Shown: piece by piece, positions 51,765-61,305 of the stretch | How positions within the stretch are numbered: the stretch's first letter is position 1 | How the letters are laid out: every line of letters starts with the position of its first letter | NCBI RefSeq assembly: GCF_001634625.1 | Contig: NZ_LRSE01000003.1 | Span: 186,001 to 250,000, forward strand | Source: Croceicoccus bisphenolivorans | GTDB taxonomy: Bacteria; Pseudomonadota; Alphaproteobacteria; Sphingomonadales; Sphingomonadaceae | Length of the DNA stretch: 64,000 nt | Reading direction: 5' to 3' | Position numbers and translations under genes: made by a program | The notes under the pieces: model-generated | What the model saw: only the letters and a program-made list of their open reading frames with translations | Database searches by the model: none | What the model was told of the DNA's origin: nothing

Positions 51765-52132
51765 CGGCGGTACCGCACCAGTGTCATGCCGATCTTCTCG
51801 TCCGCCTCCGCAATCGCCAGCTTCACGATCTTCACCTTGACGCGGTTCACTCGCTCGTCCTGCAGGAATAGCGTTTCGCAGATATGATCGCCCACCGCCT
51901 CGATCAGCTTGAAGTGCACTCCGGCCGGCAAGGCGTCGGTCGCGGCGAACTTCAGGTTCATGTAATTCTTGCTGGCCGAAAGGTGCGTGTCCGGCTCGTA
52001 CTTGTCCGCCACTGCGAGGTCGACGGCAATGGATATCCGCAGCGGCTGCGGCTTGCCGGTCTCTTCCGAGTAGATTCCGGTCAGCACGTCGACGACGAGA
52101 TCCTCGACTTCAAGGGTAAGACTGTCGTTCAT
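51761..52132 (-). CDS. folB: Dihydroneopterin aldolase
   Basis: Converts dihydroneopterin to 6-hydroxymethyl-dihydropterin in folate synthesis. The 123-residue protein has VDVLTGIYSEETGKPQPL near the start, YMNLKFAATDAL and a LIEAVGDHICETLF helix; the catalytic Lys lies in VKVKIVK. ATG overlaps the upstream methyltransferase stop (ATGA). Confidence 0.9.
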   Translation of the reverse strand: MNDSLTLEVEDLVVDVLTGIYSEETGKPQPLRISIAVDLAVADKYEPDTHLSASKNYMNLKFAATDALPAGVHFKLIEAVGDHICETLFLQDERVNRVKVKIVKLAIAEADEKIGMTLVRYRR

Positions 52133-53028
52133 CGTTCGCTTTCGTTGTTGACCCAGCGCGCAAAGATCGCGGTGGGCAGGATGCGGCCGCCTTCACCCTG
52201 TTCCCGCACGGCCAGTTCGCCATGCTCGATACGCCCCGGCAGGCCGGAGAACGCTTCGGTCAGCAGGCCGGCCAGCGCAAGCGAGCTCATCCTGACGGCA
52301 TAGGCGGTAAGGAACAGGAAGCGTGATTTGTCGTCCAGCAGAGTGCGGCAATCGGTGACAAGGCCGGGCAGCCCGTCCTCTATCCGCCAGACTTCACCAT
52401 TGGGACCACGGCCGAACTTGGGCGGGTCGAGGATGATCCCGTCATAACGCTTTTCGCGACGAACCTCGCGCGCGGCAAACTTACCGGCATCGTCGACCAG
52501 CCAGCGGATCGGGGCATCGTTCATGCCGGACAGGGCCGCATTGTCGCGGGCCTGCGCAACCGATTTCTTGCTGGCGTCCACGTGCGTCACGCGGCCACGG
52601 CGGGCAAGGCTGAGCGAACCGACGCCGGTATAGCCGAACAGGTTCAGCGTTTGCGGATCGGCGACGCCTTCAAGCTGCCGGTCCATCCAGTCCCACACCG
52701 GGGCCATGTCGGGAAAGAAGCCGAGATGGCGAAACGGCGTGCACTGCGCGGTGAAATTCACTTCTTGCCACGAAAGCGGCCAGCCATCCTTCGGCACGCG
52801 GCCATTGAAATGCCAGCGCCCGCCGCCATCGTCATCGCTGGCGGGCACGAACTCGCCATGCGCCTGCCAGTCCTTCGTGCGCGGTGTCCACATCGCCTGC
52901 GGTTCGGGGCGAACGAAACGGTATGGGCCGTATTCTTCCAGCTTGCGCCCATGCCCGCTGTCGAGCAGGCGATAGCCGTCCCAGCCCTCGCCGGTCAGCA
53001 GGATCGGTGTTTCGACCAGATCAGCCAC
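52129..53028 (-). CDS. RlmI-like SAM-dependent RNA methyltransferase
   Basis: A 299-residue class I methyltransferase similar to the catalytic part of 23S rRNA m5C methyltransferase RlmI. Motif I is LNLFGYTGVGSLSLARRG, motif II THVDASKKSVAQARDN, and motif IV LDPPKFGRGP. The PUA N-terminal domain of RlmI is not evident, so the target is unproven. The start is GTG 53028 with AGGGGAGG just after the thrC stop; a tighter start inside the long open frame is not plausible. Confidence 0.87.
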   Translation of the reverse strand: MADLVETPILLTGEGWDGYRLLDSGHGRKLEEYGPYRFVRPEPQAMWTPRTKDWQAHGEFVPASDDDGGGRWHFNGRVPKDGWPLSWQEVNFTAQCTPFRHLGFFPDMAPVWDWMDRQLEGVADPQTLNLFGYTGVGSLSLARRGRVTHVDASKKSVAQARDNAALSGMNDAPIRWLVDDAGKFAAREVRREKRYDGIILDPPKFGRGPNGEVWRIEDGLPGLVTDCRTLLDDKSRFLFLTAYAVRMSSLALAGLLTEAFSGLPGRIEHGELAVREQGEGGRILPTAIFARWVNNESER

Positions 53029-53039
53029 CGGGCCTCCCC

Positions 53040-54443
53040 TCAGCGCCGGCTTTCGGTCGCCCGTTCGGCAACATAGGCGGAAACCGCCTCGTACGTGCCG
53101 TCCAGTTCGTCGTAGCGTTCCTCGCGCTCGTACAGGTCGCCGACGCGCGCCGGCAGTTCCGGAGCCACTCCTATCGCCTTTTCGACCGCCGGGGCGAACT
53201 TGGCCGGATGCGCGGTGGAGAGCGTCACCATCGGCACGCCTGCGGGCAGCTTGGTGTTCAGCGCGGCGTGAAGCCCGATGGCGGTGTGCGGGTCGATGAT
53301 CTCTCCGCAATTGTCCCATGCCCAGCGCATCGCGGCCACGGTCTCTTCCGCATCGGCACGGGCCGAAGTGAACAACGCCGCCGCCCCGTCGCGCTGCGCA
53401 TTGGTCAGTTGCATCGCCTTCGACGCCTCGAACCCCTTCATCTGGTCCGCCAGCGCGATCCCGTCGCGCCCGCCTGCGTCGAACAGCAGGCGTTCGAAGT
53501 TCGACGACACCTGGATGTCCATTGACGGCGCATCGGTCGGCGTGACGCCGTGCGCGGAATAGTCGCCGCTGGAAAGGGCGCGGTGCAAGATGTCGTTGAC
53601 GTTGGTGGCAACGACCAGCCGTTCGATCGGCAGGCCCATCTTTGCCGCGACATATCCCGCAAACACGTCGCCGAAATTGCCCGTCGGGACGCTGAAGGCG
53701 ACCTTGCGATGCGGGGCGCCCAGCTGGATACCGGCAGCGAAGTAATAGACGACCTGCGCCATCAGGCGGGCCCAGTTGATCGAGTTTACCGCGCTGATGC
53801 GGAACCGGTCGGTCATCGCCGCATCGTTGAACATGCGCTTCACCATCGCCTGCGCATCGTCGAAACTGCCTTCGATGGCGATGTTGTGGACGTTGGGTGC
53901 AATCATGCTCGTCATCTGGCGGCGCTGCACTTCGGACACACGGCCCTTGGGGTGGAGCATGAAGATGTCGATCTTCTCACGCCCGGCCACGGCGTCGATC
54001 GCCGCGCTGCCGGTGTCGCCACTGGTCGCGCCGACGATGGTGAGGTGCTGGTCGGTTCCTTTCAGGAATTCCTCGAACAGCAGGCCGAGAAGCTGCAGCG
54101 CCACGTCCTTGAACGCAAGCGTGGGGCCGTGGAACAGTTCGAGCAACCACTGCGTCTCGTCGAACTGGACCAGCGGCGTCACTGCCTTGTGCGCGAAACG
54201 TCCGTAGGCTTGGCGGGTCAGTTCGAGCAGGCGCTCGGGCCGGATGCAATTGCCGACGAAAGGCTGCATGACCTTTGCCGCAAGCTCTGCATAGGGAAGG
54301 CCCGCCAGCTCCGCGATCTCGTCTTTCGAGAACGTGGGCCATTCGCGCGGAACATAAAGCCCGCCGTCACCGGCAAGGCCGGCCATCGTGGCACCGCGGA
54401 AATCGAGCGCGGCTGCGCTACCCCTGGTCGAAACATAGTCCAT
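53040..54443 (-). CDS. thrC: Threonine synthase
   Basis: A PLP enzyme that makes threonine from O-phosphohomoserine. The 467-residue product belongs to the long threonine synthase group. It opens MDYVSTRGSAAALDF, has the PLP Lys in GPTLAFKDVALQLLG, the phosphate site VGATSGDTGSA and FSVPTGNFGDVFAGY. ATG 54443 is chosen by family start. It follows surf1 by 80 bp. Confidence 0.96.
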   Translation of the reverse strand: MDYVSTRGSAAALDFRGATMAGLAGDGGLYVPREWPTFSKDEIAELAGLPYAELAAKVMQPFVGNCIRPERLLELTRQAYGRFAHKAVTPLVQFDETQWLLELFHGPTLAFKDVALQLLGLLFEEFLKGTDQHLTIVGATSGDTGSAAIDAVAGREKIDIFMLHPKGRVSEVQRRQMTSMIAPNVHNIAIEGSFDDAQAMVKRMFNDAAMTDRFRISAVNSINWARLMAQVVYYFAAGIQLGAPHRKVAFSVPTGNFGDVFAGYVAAKMGLPIERLVVATNVNDILHRALSSGDYSAHGVTPTDAPSMDIQVSSNFERLLFDAGGRDGIALADQMKGFEASKAMQLTNAQRDGAAALFTSARADAEETVAAMRWAWDNCGEIIDPHTAIGLHAALNTKLPAGVPMVTLSTAHPAKFAPAVEKAIGVAPELPARVGDLYEREERYDELDGTYEAVSAYVAERATESRR

Positions 54444-54523
54444 GGGCCGCGCGCCTAGCCTTGCTGGCGGCAAGGCGCAAGCAAGAGTGACGTCGAACCG
54501 GCCTGCTGGCCGGCCTTTGCAGG

Positions 54524-55114
54524 CTAACGCCTCACCCGCTTGCGAAGCGCAATGCCGTAGATGACGAGCGCGGTCACCGCGAAGAAGAACCACTGCATGG
54601 CGTAGGCGAAGTGGTTGTTGGGGATCGCGCGCGGATCGGGCGCGGCGTTCGCTTCCAGCCCGGCGAGTGGCGGATCGGCGACAAGGCGAACGCCATCCTC
54701 ATATGGCGCGATACGCCCCGTAACGGTGCCGCCGCCAAATGCGACCGCATCCGAACTGCGGCTCCAGCCAAGCTGGACCCAAGCCTTCGCACCGTCTGCA
54801 GTGTTGCATTGCACGAGCTGCACCCAACCCGCCTCGTCATCCGCGTTGCGGCCCGACATGGCTGCACGCTCGTCGGTGGTGACGCAATCGAGCGTGGACC
54901 GCCGGTAATAGGCATCCGGGTTTCGGGAAGCAGTCGTCGGCCACGCCACGCTATCTTCACTGGCCAGTGCCGTTTCGTAGCGGGCGAGCAGCGCTTCCTT
55001 CCACTGCAGGCGCTGCAATTGCCAGATGCCCAGCCCGATCATCGTCGCCACCGCTGCCAGCACGATGATCGTCGCGATTAGGGGAATGCGGCTCAGATGA
55101 CCTTGGGTAGTCAC
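54524..55114 (-). CDS. surf1: SURF1 family cytochrome oxidase assembly protein
   Basis: A 196-residue inner-membrane protein that helps insert heme a into subunit I. Two membrane helices, near the N-terminus (PLIATIIVLAAVATMIGLGI) and C-terminus (FFFAVTALVIYGIALRKR), bracket a periplasmic domain; NNHFAYAMQW is the typical SURF1 C-terminal motif. The start is GTG 55114, overlapping the DUF983 stop. Confidence 0.9.
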   Translation of the reverse strand: MTTQGHLSRIPLIATIIVLAAVATMIGLGIWQLQRLQWKEALLARYETALASEDSVAWPTTASRNPDAYYRRSTLDCVTTDERAAMSGRNADDEAGWVQLVQCNTADGAKAWVQLGWSRSSDAVAFGGGTVTGRIAPYEDGVRLVADPPLAGLEANAAPDPRAIPNNHFAYAMQWFFFAVTALVIYGIALRKRVRR

Positions 55115-55551
55115 GTGTCGTCGTCGCGATCGCGGCGGCTGCCATCCGTTTCCAGACTGCCGGCCTCCCGCGCATCGCGGCGGCATTCGACGACGAGCAG
55201 GGCGCCCTTGGCGATACGCAGGCCATAAACGACCAGTATCGCCGTCAACGGCACCCAGATAATGGCATGGACCCAGAACGGCGGATGCACGGCCTGATCG
55301 AACACGATGGCAGCGATCGCCAGCACCGTGCCGATCGCCAGTGTCAGAAACGCCGCCGGTCCGTCACCGACGTTGAAGCGGGAATAGTCGAGACCGCAGC
55401 TGCCGCACTTGTCGGCAAAGTTCACCAGCCCCGCAAACATCGTGCGAGAGCCGCAACGCGGGCATAGCCCAAGCGCTGCGGCTTTCATCACCGAAGCCGC
55501 AGCGGGGACGGGAATATCGCCCGTGCTCCCGCTGTCCGGCGTATCGTTCAT
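55111..55551 (-). CDS. DUF983 family membrane protein
   Basis: A 146-residue protein with two CxxC pairs (CPRCGS and CGSCGLDYS, about residues 30-60) that look like a zinc ribbon, then two hydrophobic helices near residues 66-87 and 95-115 and a charged tail. The family is found in alphaproteobacterial cytochrome oxidase operons; its role is unproven, perhaps metal handling in oxidase assembly. It is coupled to surf1 by GTGA. Confidence 0.88.
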   Translation of the reverse strand: MNDTPDSGSTGDIPVPAAASVMKAAALGLCPRCGSRTMFAGLVNFADKCGSCGLDYSRFNVGDGPAAFLTLAIGTVLAIAAIVFDQAVHPPFWVHAIIWVPLTAILVVYGLRIAKGALLVVECRRDAREAGSLETDGSRRDRDDDT

Positions 55552-55565
55552 CGGCAGATCGGCCC

Positions 55566-56387
55566 TTAGTGGACCGGAGCGCCCCAGCCGCCCCAGATGT
55601 AGACGGCGACGAAGAGGAACAGCCACACCACGTCGACGAAGTGCCAGTACCATGCGGCTGCTTCGAAACCGAAGTGCTGCTTGGGCGTGAAGTCGCCGCG
55701 GTAGGCACGAACGAGGCAGACGATCAGCATGATCGTGCCGACGATGACGTGGAAGCCGTGGAAACCGGTCGCCATGTAGAAGGCCGAGCTGTAGGTGTTG
55801 CCACCGAAGCCGAACGGCGCATGCGCATATTCGTAGGCCTGGATCATCGAGAAGACGACGCCGAGGATGACCGTCGCCCAAAGGCCCTTCTTCAGCCCGT
55901 CACGGTCGCCGTGGATCAGCGAATGGTGCGCCCAGGTAACGGTGGTGCCCGAGCAGAGCAGGATCAGGGTGTTGAGCAGCGGCAGGTCGAACGGGTCCAT
56001 CACGGCTTCGATCGCCTTGGGCGGCCACTGGCCATCCACCACTTCGGTCAGGGCCGAAGGGAAGAGCGAGAAGTCGAAGAAGGCCCAGAACCAGCCGACA
56101 AAGAACATCACTTCCGAAGCGATGAACAGGATCATGCCGTAGCGCTGGTGCAGCTGTACGACCGGGGTATGGTCGCCTGCGTGCGCTTCCTTGATGATGT
56201 TGCCGAACCAGCTGAACATCGAGATGATGAGGCCGAGGAAACCGGCGATCAGCATGTACGTGCCGAACGGGTAGTCGTGCATGAACAGGGCAAGACCCGA
56301 AGTCATCACCAGCGCGCTGAACGAAGTGATGATCGGCCAGGGGTCGGTCGGCAGAATGTGGTAATCGTGATTCTTTGCGCCGGCCAT
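55566..56387 (-). CDS. ctaE: Cytochrome c oxidase subunit III
   Basis: A 273-residue integral subunit of the aa3-type oxidase with seven helices. It shows KNHDYHILPTDPWPI near the start, EVMFFVGWFWAFF, the TTVTWAHHSLIHG segment, and TGFHGFHVIVGT near the end. AGGGGAA precedes the ATG. A 133-bp gap from cox11 holds a small GCGGGG hairpin (56456-56474). Confidence 0.96.
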   Translation of the reverse strand: MAGAKNHDYHILPTDPWPIITSFSALVMTSGLALFMHDYPFGTYMLIAGFLGLIISMFSWFGNIIKEAHAGDHTPVVQLHQRYGMILFIASEVMFFVGWFWAFFDFSLFPSALTEVVDGQWPPKAIEAVMDPFDLPLLNTLILLCSGTTVTWAHHSLIHGDRDGLKKGLWATVILGVVFSMIQAYEYAHAPFGFGGNTYSSAFYMATGFHGFHVIVGTIMLIVCLVRAYRGDFTPKQHFGFEAAAWYWHFVDVVWLFLFVAVYIWGGWGAPVH

Positions 56388-56520
56388 TTCGTGTCTTCCC
56401 CTGAAAATTCAGCCTTGATGCACGAGCAAGGAGGCAGCCTTGCCCTCAGATGTCTGCGGGGCCTTTAACCCCGCCTGCGCTACCGGTCCAGAGCCTTTGC
56501 GCGGGTTTCTCGCCTTCTCG

Positions 56521-57087
56521 TCAGCCTTTCTTGCTTTCGTAGAAGGTATAACTGAGCGTGATCTGCTCGATATCGGACGTGTCGGGATCGTCGATGATCG
56601 CGGGATCGACGTAGAACAGCACCGGCATGCGGACTTCCTCGCCCGGCTGCAGTGTCTGTTCGGTAAAGCAGAAGCACTGCACCTTGCTGAAATAGACGCC
56701 CGCCTGCGTCGGCGTGACGTTGAAGGTCGCGGTGCCGGTGATCGGCTTGTCGGAATTGTTCTTCGCCAGAAACGTCGCCATGTCGCGCGCACCGATCGTC
56801 ACCGTCTCGGTCGGGTTTTCGGGCTTGAAATCCCAGGCAAGGCCCGGCGCGGTATTGGCATCGAACCGGATCGACATCTGCTTGTCCGTCACGGCAACGG
56901 CATTGGCCTGTGCCGCATCCACCCGCTGCGTCGTGCCGTTGAGGCCGGTCACCTGACAGAAGATGCGGTAGAGCGGGACAGAGGCATAACCCAGCCCCAG
57001 CATGCCAAGCGCGATGGAGAGCGCGAACAGCGCAACGCGCCCGTTGCTTCTGGCCGGTTGTGGGGCGGTTTCGCTCAACGTGTTCAT
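56521..57087 (-). CDS. ctaG: Cytochrome c oxidase assembly protein CtaG/Cox11
   Basis: A copper chaperone that builds the CuB site of subunit I. The 188-residue protein has an N-terminal anchor helix (about residues 18-38), then the periplasmic beta-domain with the copper-binding CFCFTEQTL motif and PVLFYVDP. ATG 57087 overlaps the stop of the preceding small gene. Confidence 0.95.
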   Translation of the reverse strand: MNTLSETAPQPARSNGRVALFALSIALGMLGLGYASVPLYRIFCQVTGLNGTTQRVDAAQANAVAVTDKQMSIRFDANTAPGLAWDFKPENPTETVTIGARDMATFLAKNNSDKPITGTATFNVTPTQAGVYFSKVQCFCFTEQTLQPGEEVRMPVLFYVDPAIIDDPDTSDIEQITLSYTFYESKKG

Positions 57088-57257
57088 CGTCCCTGCTCCG
57101 CCAGTTCAGCCTCGTACTGTGCGCGGTCTTCCGCATCGGGGAAACGCACGATCGTCAGCGCAAAGAACAACACGACGAGCGCGACGAGGACGAGGCCAAG
57201 CGCCTTGTTCCGCGATTTCTGGCTGGCCTTCAGCCGTTCCTGTTCCTCTGGCGTCAT
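57084..57257 (-). CDS. Small single-helix protein in the oxidase operon
   Basis: A 57-residue protein with one membrane helix ([20 protein letters not shown]) preceded by a Lys/Arg-rich N-terminus. It overlaps both ctaB (ATGA at its start) and cox11 (ATGA at its end), strong evidence that it is translated. An ATG three codons upstream (57266) is also possible. It is comparable in place and size to CoxF-like assembly proteins. Confidence 0.82.
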   Translation of the reverse strand: MTPEEQERLKASQKSRNKALGLVLVALVVLFFALTIVRFPDAEDRAQYEAELAEQGR

Positions 57258-58177
57258 GCGATCCATCCTGCATTGGCGGCAAGCCGGTCCGCGACAAGCG
57301 CTGCGAACAAGGCGAATAGGTAGAGAATCGAGAATCCGAAAAGTTTCCGCTCCGGCCTCATCGCATCCCCTTCCTCGCTGCGGCGCAGACCGACGGGGAG
57401 CGAGAAACCGATGAAGGCGAGCGAAAGAAGCGCAGCGGACACGCCGTAGATCAGCCCGAAGCCGCCAAGATACCAAGGCGCCAGCGCGAACGGCGCCAGC
57501 AGGATCGCGTAGATCAGGATCTGGCGCCGGGTCGAAGCCTCGCCCGCGACGACAGGCATCATCGGGATGCCGACCTTGGCGTAATCCGTCTTCACGAACA
57601 GCGCCAAGGCCCAGAAATGCGGCGGGGTCCACATGAAGATGATCGCGAACAGCACGATCGGCATCAGGGTGACTTCCTGTGTGACCGCGATCCAGCCGAT
57701 CAACGGCGGAAAGGCCCCTGCCCCGCCGCCGACGACGATGTTCTGCGGCGTGCGCGGTTTCAGCCAGATCGTGTAGACGACCGCGTAATAGACGATCGAG
57801 ATCACCAGGAGCGCAGCCACGAGCCAGCCTGCCGCCAGCCCCATGACGATGACCGATCCGGCAGACAGGGCAATGCCGAAATCGCGCGCGTTCCTGCGGT
57901 CCATCCGGCCTGCCGGGATCGGGCGCTGCGCCGTGCGCTTCATCTGCGCATCGATCTCCGCCTCGTACCACTGGTTGAGCGCGGCGGCACCGCCGGCACC
58001 GACCGCGATGCACAGGATTACGGCAAAGCCGATGACGGGGTGGATATGGCCCGGCGCGGCAAGCAGTCCGCACAGGCCGGTGAAGACCACAAGCGTCATC
58101 ACGCGCGGCTTGGTCAGCGCGAGATAGTCGCGCCAGTCGCTCGGAATCACAACGGACTGATCGGCAGTGATCATCAT
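57254..58177 (-). CDS. ctaB: Protoheme IX farnesyltransferase
   Basis: Makes heme O, the precursor of heme A, in the inner membrane. The 307-residue protein has about nine helices. The first Asp-rich-type motif is [19 protein letters not shown], with a second motif near [13 protein letters not shown]. The start is ATG 58177 or 58174, with AGGG upstream; an ATG at 58192 adds five residues. It is separated from ctaD by a strong hairpin. Confidence 0.95.
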   Translation of the reverse strand: MMITADQSVVIPSDWRDYLALTKPRVMTLVVFTGLCGLLAAPGHIHPVIGFAVILCIAVGAGGAAALNQWYEAEIDAQMKRTAQRPIPAGRMDRRNARDFGIALSAGSVIVMGLAAGWLVAALLVISIVYYAVVYTIWLKPRTPQNIVVGGGAGAFPPLIGWIAVTQEVTLMPIVLFAIIFMWTPPHFWALALFVKTDYAKVGIPMMPVVAGEASTRRQILIYAILLAPFALAPWYLGGFGLIYGVSAALLSLAFIGFSLPVGLRRSEEGDAMRPERKLFGFSILYLFALFAALVADRLAANAGWIA

Positions 58178-58244
58178 TGCCCTATGAACCATGCGGCCCC
58201 TGGTTTGAAGCCCGCTTGCAGCGAGCCGGTTGCCTTAAACAGAA

Positions 58245-58269
58245 CGCCCCGGGATGGTGTCCCGGGGCG
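58245..58269 (-). terminator. Hairpin terminator after ctaD
   Basis: CGCCCCGGGA (58245-58254) and TCCCGGGGCG (58260-58269) form a perfect 10-bp stem with a 5-base loop. On the minus strand it is followed by TTCTGTTTAAGG, so it is a good partial terminator between ctaD and ctaB that could set the ratio of structural subunits to assembly factors. Confidence 0.75.
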
Positions 58270-58297
58270 CCTGTGGTGATCACGGTGTCCCAGTGGC

Positions 58298-59998
58298 TCA
58301 GTGGCCGCCGGTCGCCTTGTCGTCGATGACCGGCAGGGTCTCGAACTGGTGGAACGGCGGAGGGCTGGTCAGCGTCCATTCCAGCGTCGTCGCACCTTCG
58401 CCCCAGTAGTTGGGAGCAGCCTTCTTGCCCGCGGCAAGCGACCAGAAGACGTTGACGAAGAAGATCGCGATCGAGACCGACATGATCATGTAGCCGTCGG
58501 TTGCAACCTTGTTCCACAGTTCGAACGCCGGGGTATAGTCCGGATAGCGACGCGGCATTCCCTGCATACCGAGGAAGTGCATCGGGAAGAACAGGGTGTT
58601 CACGCCGATGAAGAACACGACGAACTGCAGCTTCGCGAGGAACTCGGAGTGCATCTTGCCGAACATCTTCGGGAACCAGTACCACCAGCCGGCGAAGAGA
58701 GCGGTAACCGCACCCAGCGACAGCACGTAGTGGAAGTGCGCGACGACGTAGTAGGTGTCGTGCAGGTTGTCGTCGATGCCGCCGTTGGCCAGCACGACGC
58801 CGGTCACGCCGCCCACGGTGAACAGGAAGATGAAGCCAAGGGCCCACCACATGGGCGACTTGAACTCGAGGCTGCCGCCCCACATCGTCGCGATCCACGA
58901 GAAGATCTTGATGCCGGTCGGCACTGCGATGACCATCGTGGCAGCGGTGAAGTACATCTTCTCGTTAACCGAGAGACCGACGGTGTACATGTGGTGCGCC
59001 CACACGATGAAGCCGACGACGCCGATGGCAACCATGGCGTAGGCCATGCCGAGGTAGCCGAAGACGGGCTTGCGGCTGAAGGTCGACACGATCTGCGATA
59101 TGATGCCGAAGCCGGGCAGGATCATGATGTACACTTCGGGGTGACCGAAGAACCAGAACAGGTGCTGGTACAGGATCGGATCGCCGCCACCGGCCGGATC
59201 GAAGAACGTCGTGCCGAAGTTGCGATCGGTCAGCAGCATGGTGATCGCGGCGGCCAGAACGGGCAGTGCGAGCAGAAGCAGGAAGGCGGTAACCAGCACC
59301 GACCACACGAACAGCGGCATCTTGTGCAGGGTCATGCCCGGCGCGCGCATGTTGAAGATGGTGGTGATGAAGTTGATCGCACCCATGATCGATGCCGCAC
59401 CGGCAAGGTGCAGCGAGAAGATCGCGAAGTCGACCGCCGGCCCGGGCGAGCCGTAAGTCGAAAGCGGGGCATAGACCGTCCAGCCAGTACCCGCACCCAT
59501 GCCCGTGCCGCCCGGCATGAAGGCCGAGGTCATGAGCGAGATGAAGGCGAAGAACGTCAGCCAGAACGAGATGTTGTTCATGCGCGGGAACGCCATGTCC
59601 GGCGCGCCGATCATGATGGGCACGAACCAGTTGCCGAAACCGCCGATGACCGCTGGCATGACCATGAAGAAGACCATGATCAGGCCGTGGGCCGAGATCA
59701 GGACGTTCCACAGGTGCAGCGTTTCATCGAAATTCGCGCCGTCGCCGCCGAGGAACGTGGTCCACCAGCCGAGATACTGGATGCCGGGGGCAGCCAGTTC
59801 GGCACGCATGATGCCGGAAACGGCACCACCGATCACGCCGGCCATGATCGCGAAGATCAGGTACAGCGTGCCGATATCCTTGTGGTTCGTCGACATGAAC
59901 CAGCGCTGGAAGAACGGCGGAGCGCCGTGATCGTCATGCGCATGCGCGTGATCGTCGTGAACCGGCAGCGTTTCGGGGGTAGCAGTGGTAGCCATCAT
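58298..59998 (-). CDS. ctaD: Cytochrome c oxidase subunit I
   Basis: The catalytic subunit holding heme a, heme a3 and CuB. At 566 residues with 12 helices, it has [16 protein letters not shown], the CuB-region [17 protein letters not shown], the His pair in WAHHMYTVG and [10 protein letters not shown] for heme a/a3 ligands. The N-terminal His/Asp-rich stretch is typical. It lies 24 bp after ctaC. Confidence 0.97.
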   Translation of the reverse strand: MMATTATPETLPVHDDHAHAHDDHGAPPFFQRWFMSTNHKDIGTLYLIFAIMAGVIGGAVSGIMRAELAAPGIQYLGWWTTFLGGDGANFDETLHLWNVLISAHGLIMVFFMVMPAVIGGFGNWFVPIMIGAPDMAFPRMNNISFWLTFFAFISLMTSAFMPGGTGMGAGTGWTVYAPLSTYGSPGPAVDFAIFSLHLAGAASIMGAINFITTIFNMRAPGMTLHKMPLFVWSVLVTAFLLLLALPVLAAAITMLLTDRNFGTTFFDPAGGGDPILYQHLFWFFGHPEVYIMILPGFGIISQIVSTFSRKPVFGYLGMAYAMVAIGVVGFIVWAHHMYTVGLSVNEKMYFTAATMVIAVPTGIKIFSWIATMWGGSLEFKSPMWWALGFIFLFTVGGVTGVVLANGGIDDNLHDTYYVVAHFHYVLSLGAVTALFAGWWYWFPKMFGKMHSEFLAKLQFVVFFIGVNTLFFPMHFLGMQGMPRRYPDYTPAFELWNKVATDGYMIMSVSIAIFFVNVFWSLAAGKKAAPNYWGEGATTLEWTLTSPPPFHQFETLPVIDDKATGGH

Positions 59999-60022
59999 CT
60001 TGCCCTATGCGAAAATTCTGTC

Positions 60023-61024
60023 TCAGGCCGTGGTTTCGGCGGCGGCGGGCGCATCGCCCTCGGTCGCTTCCGCAGGCGTTTCGGTAGCGGTCGCAGCAGG
60101 TGCTGCGGCAGCAGCCGGAGCGGCCGACTTGAGCTCACCACCCTGTTCGAGGACCCATGCCTCGAACTGTTCCTTGGGCAGCGCTTCGACCGCGATCGGC
60201 ATATAGCCGTGGCGGGCGCCGCACAGTTCGGAGCACTGGCCGTAGTACACGCCAGGCTCCTTCACGAGCATCACCTTCTCGTTCAGGCGGCCCGGAACGG
60301 CGTCCAGCTTGAACCAGAGCGAAGGAACCGCGAACGAGTGGATAACGTCCATACCCATGGTCTGGATGCGGATCGGAACGCCGACTGGAACGACCATGCG
60401 GTTGTCGACAGCAAGGTGCGAAGGCTCGCCATTGGCGATCGCCTCTTCCTCGGGCAGCATGTTCGAGATCACTTCGAAACCGCCGTTGTCGGGATATTCG
60501 TAGCCCCAGTACCACTGGTAGCCGTTGACCTTCACGGTCAGCGCTTCCTTCGGCGCGGTTTCGTACTGCTTGGCCAGCAGGTCGATCGAGGGAACCGCGA
60601 TGCCGAGCAGGATCAGGACCGGCACGCCCGTCCAGATGACTTCGATCAGCGTGTTGTGGCTGGTCTTCGAAGGAACGGGGTTCTTGCCCCGGCGATAACG
60701 CACCATGACCCACAGCAGCAGGAGCAGGACGAACAGCGAGATCACGGTGATCAGCGGCATCAGCAGCGCATCGTGCATCCACGAGCCGTAATCGCCGATC
60801 GGCGAATACTGGTCCTGGAACCAGATGCCGCCATCGACGGGCATGCCCTTGCCCGGAGTCGGCTTCATCGGGACGTAACCGCCGGTGGCGGCTTCGGCCA
60901 CGGCCGCGGTCGCTTCGGCGACAGGAGCTTCGGTGGTGGCAACGGCAGCGAGAGCCGCCTGTGGCAGAACGGCCAGCGCGGTCGCGGCCCCTGCGAAATA
61001 CTGAACAGTACGGCGGATACCCAT
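60023..61024 (-). CDS. ctaC: Cytochrome c oxidase subunit II
   Basis: Carries the CuA site that accepts electrons from cytochrome c. The 333-residue protein has an N-terminal signal peptide (cleaved near ALAA), two membrane helices and a periplasmic cupredoxin domain with CSELCGARHGYM. The C-terminus is a low-complexity Ala/Thr/Glu/Pro tail of about 35 residues. It starts at ATG 61024 with AAGGAAGG upstream. Confidence 0.97.
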   Translation of the reverse strand: MGIRRTVQYFAGAATALAVLPQAALAAVATTEAPVAEATAAVAEAATGGYVPMKPTPGKGMPVDGGIWFQDQYSPIGDYGSWMHDALLMPLITVISLFVLLLLLWVMVRYRRGKNPVPSKTSHNTLIEVIWTGVPVLILLGIAVPSIDLLAKQYETAPKEALTVKVNGYQWYWGYEYPDNGGFEVISNMLPEEEAIANGEPSHLAVDNRMVVPVGVPIRIQTMGMDVIHSFAVPSLWFKLDAVPGRLNEKVMLVKEPGVYYGQCSELCGARHGYMPIAVEALPKEQFEAWVLEQGGELKSAAPAAAAAPAATATETPAEATEGDAPAAAETTA

Positions 61025-61140
61025 CACCAGTCTGTCGCCTTCCTTGCAACTTCTTTCAACCAGTCGACCCCCATCTCGGCATGCCGGAAACGCCCATGCG
61101 TCACCGCCACGCACCCCCTGAAGGTCCGCTTGCGAGGGGG

Positions 61141-61169
61141 CCTATACGCGCGCTTGCGGCCTCTCTCAA
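61141..61169 (-). promoter_or_regulatory. Putative ctaC promoter
   Basis: TTGAGA (61169-61164 on the minus strand), a 17-bp spacer and TATAGG (61146-61141) make a good sigma70-type promoter about 110 bp upstream of ctaC. It shares its -10 with the rplU promoter. The remainder of the 281-bp divergent gap to pyrE shows no clear second promoter. Confidence 0.6.
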
Positions 61170-61305
61170 GCACCTCTAGGGGATATTTTTGCACCGCGGC
61201 GAGCCTCGCCGTCCATCCTACCTTGGGTTCGCCCTGCCCCAGGCGCGTTGCCCGCACCCGATCAAGGCCCCGTTCATGGGCCGCAAGAGAGACGACCGCA
61301 CGACC

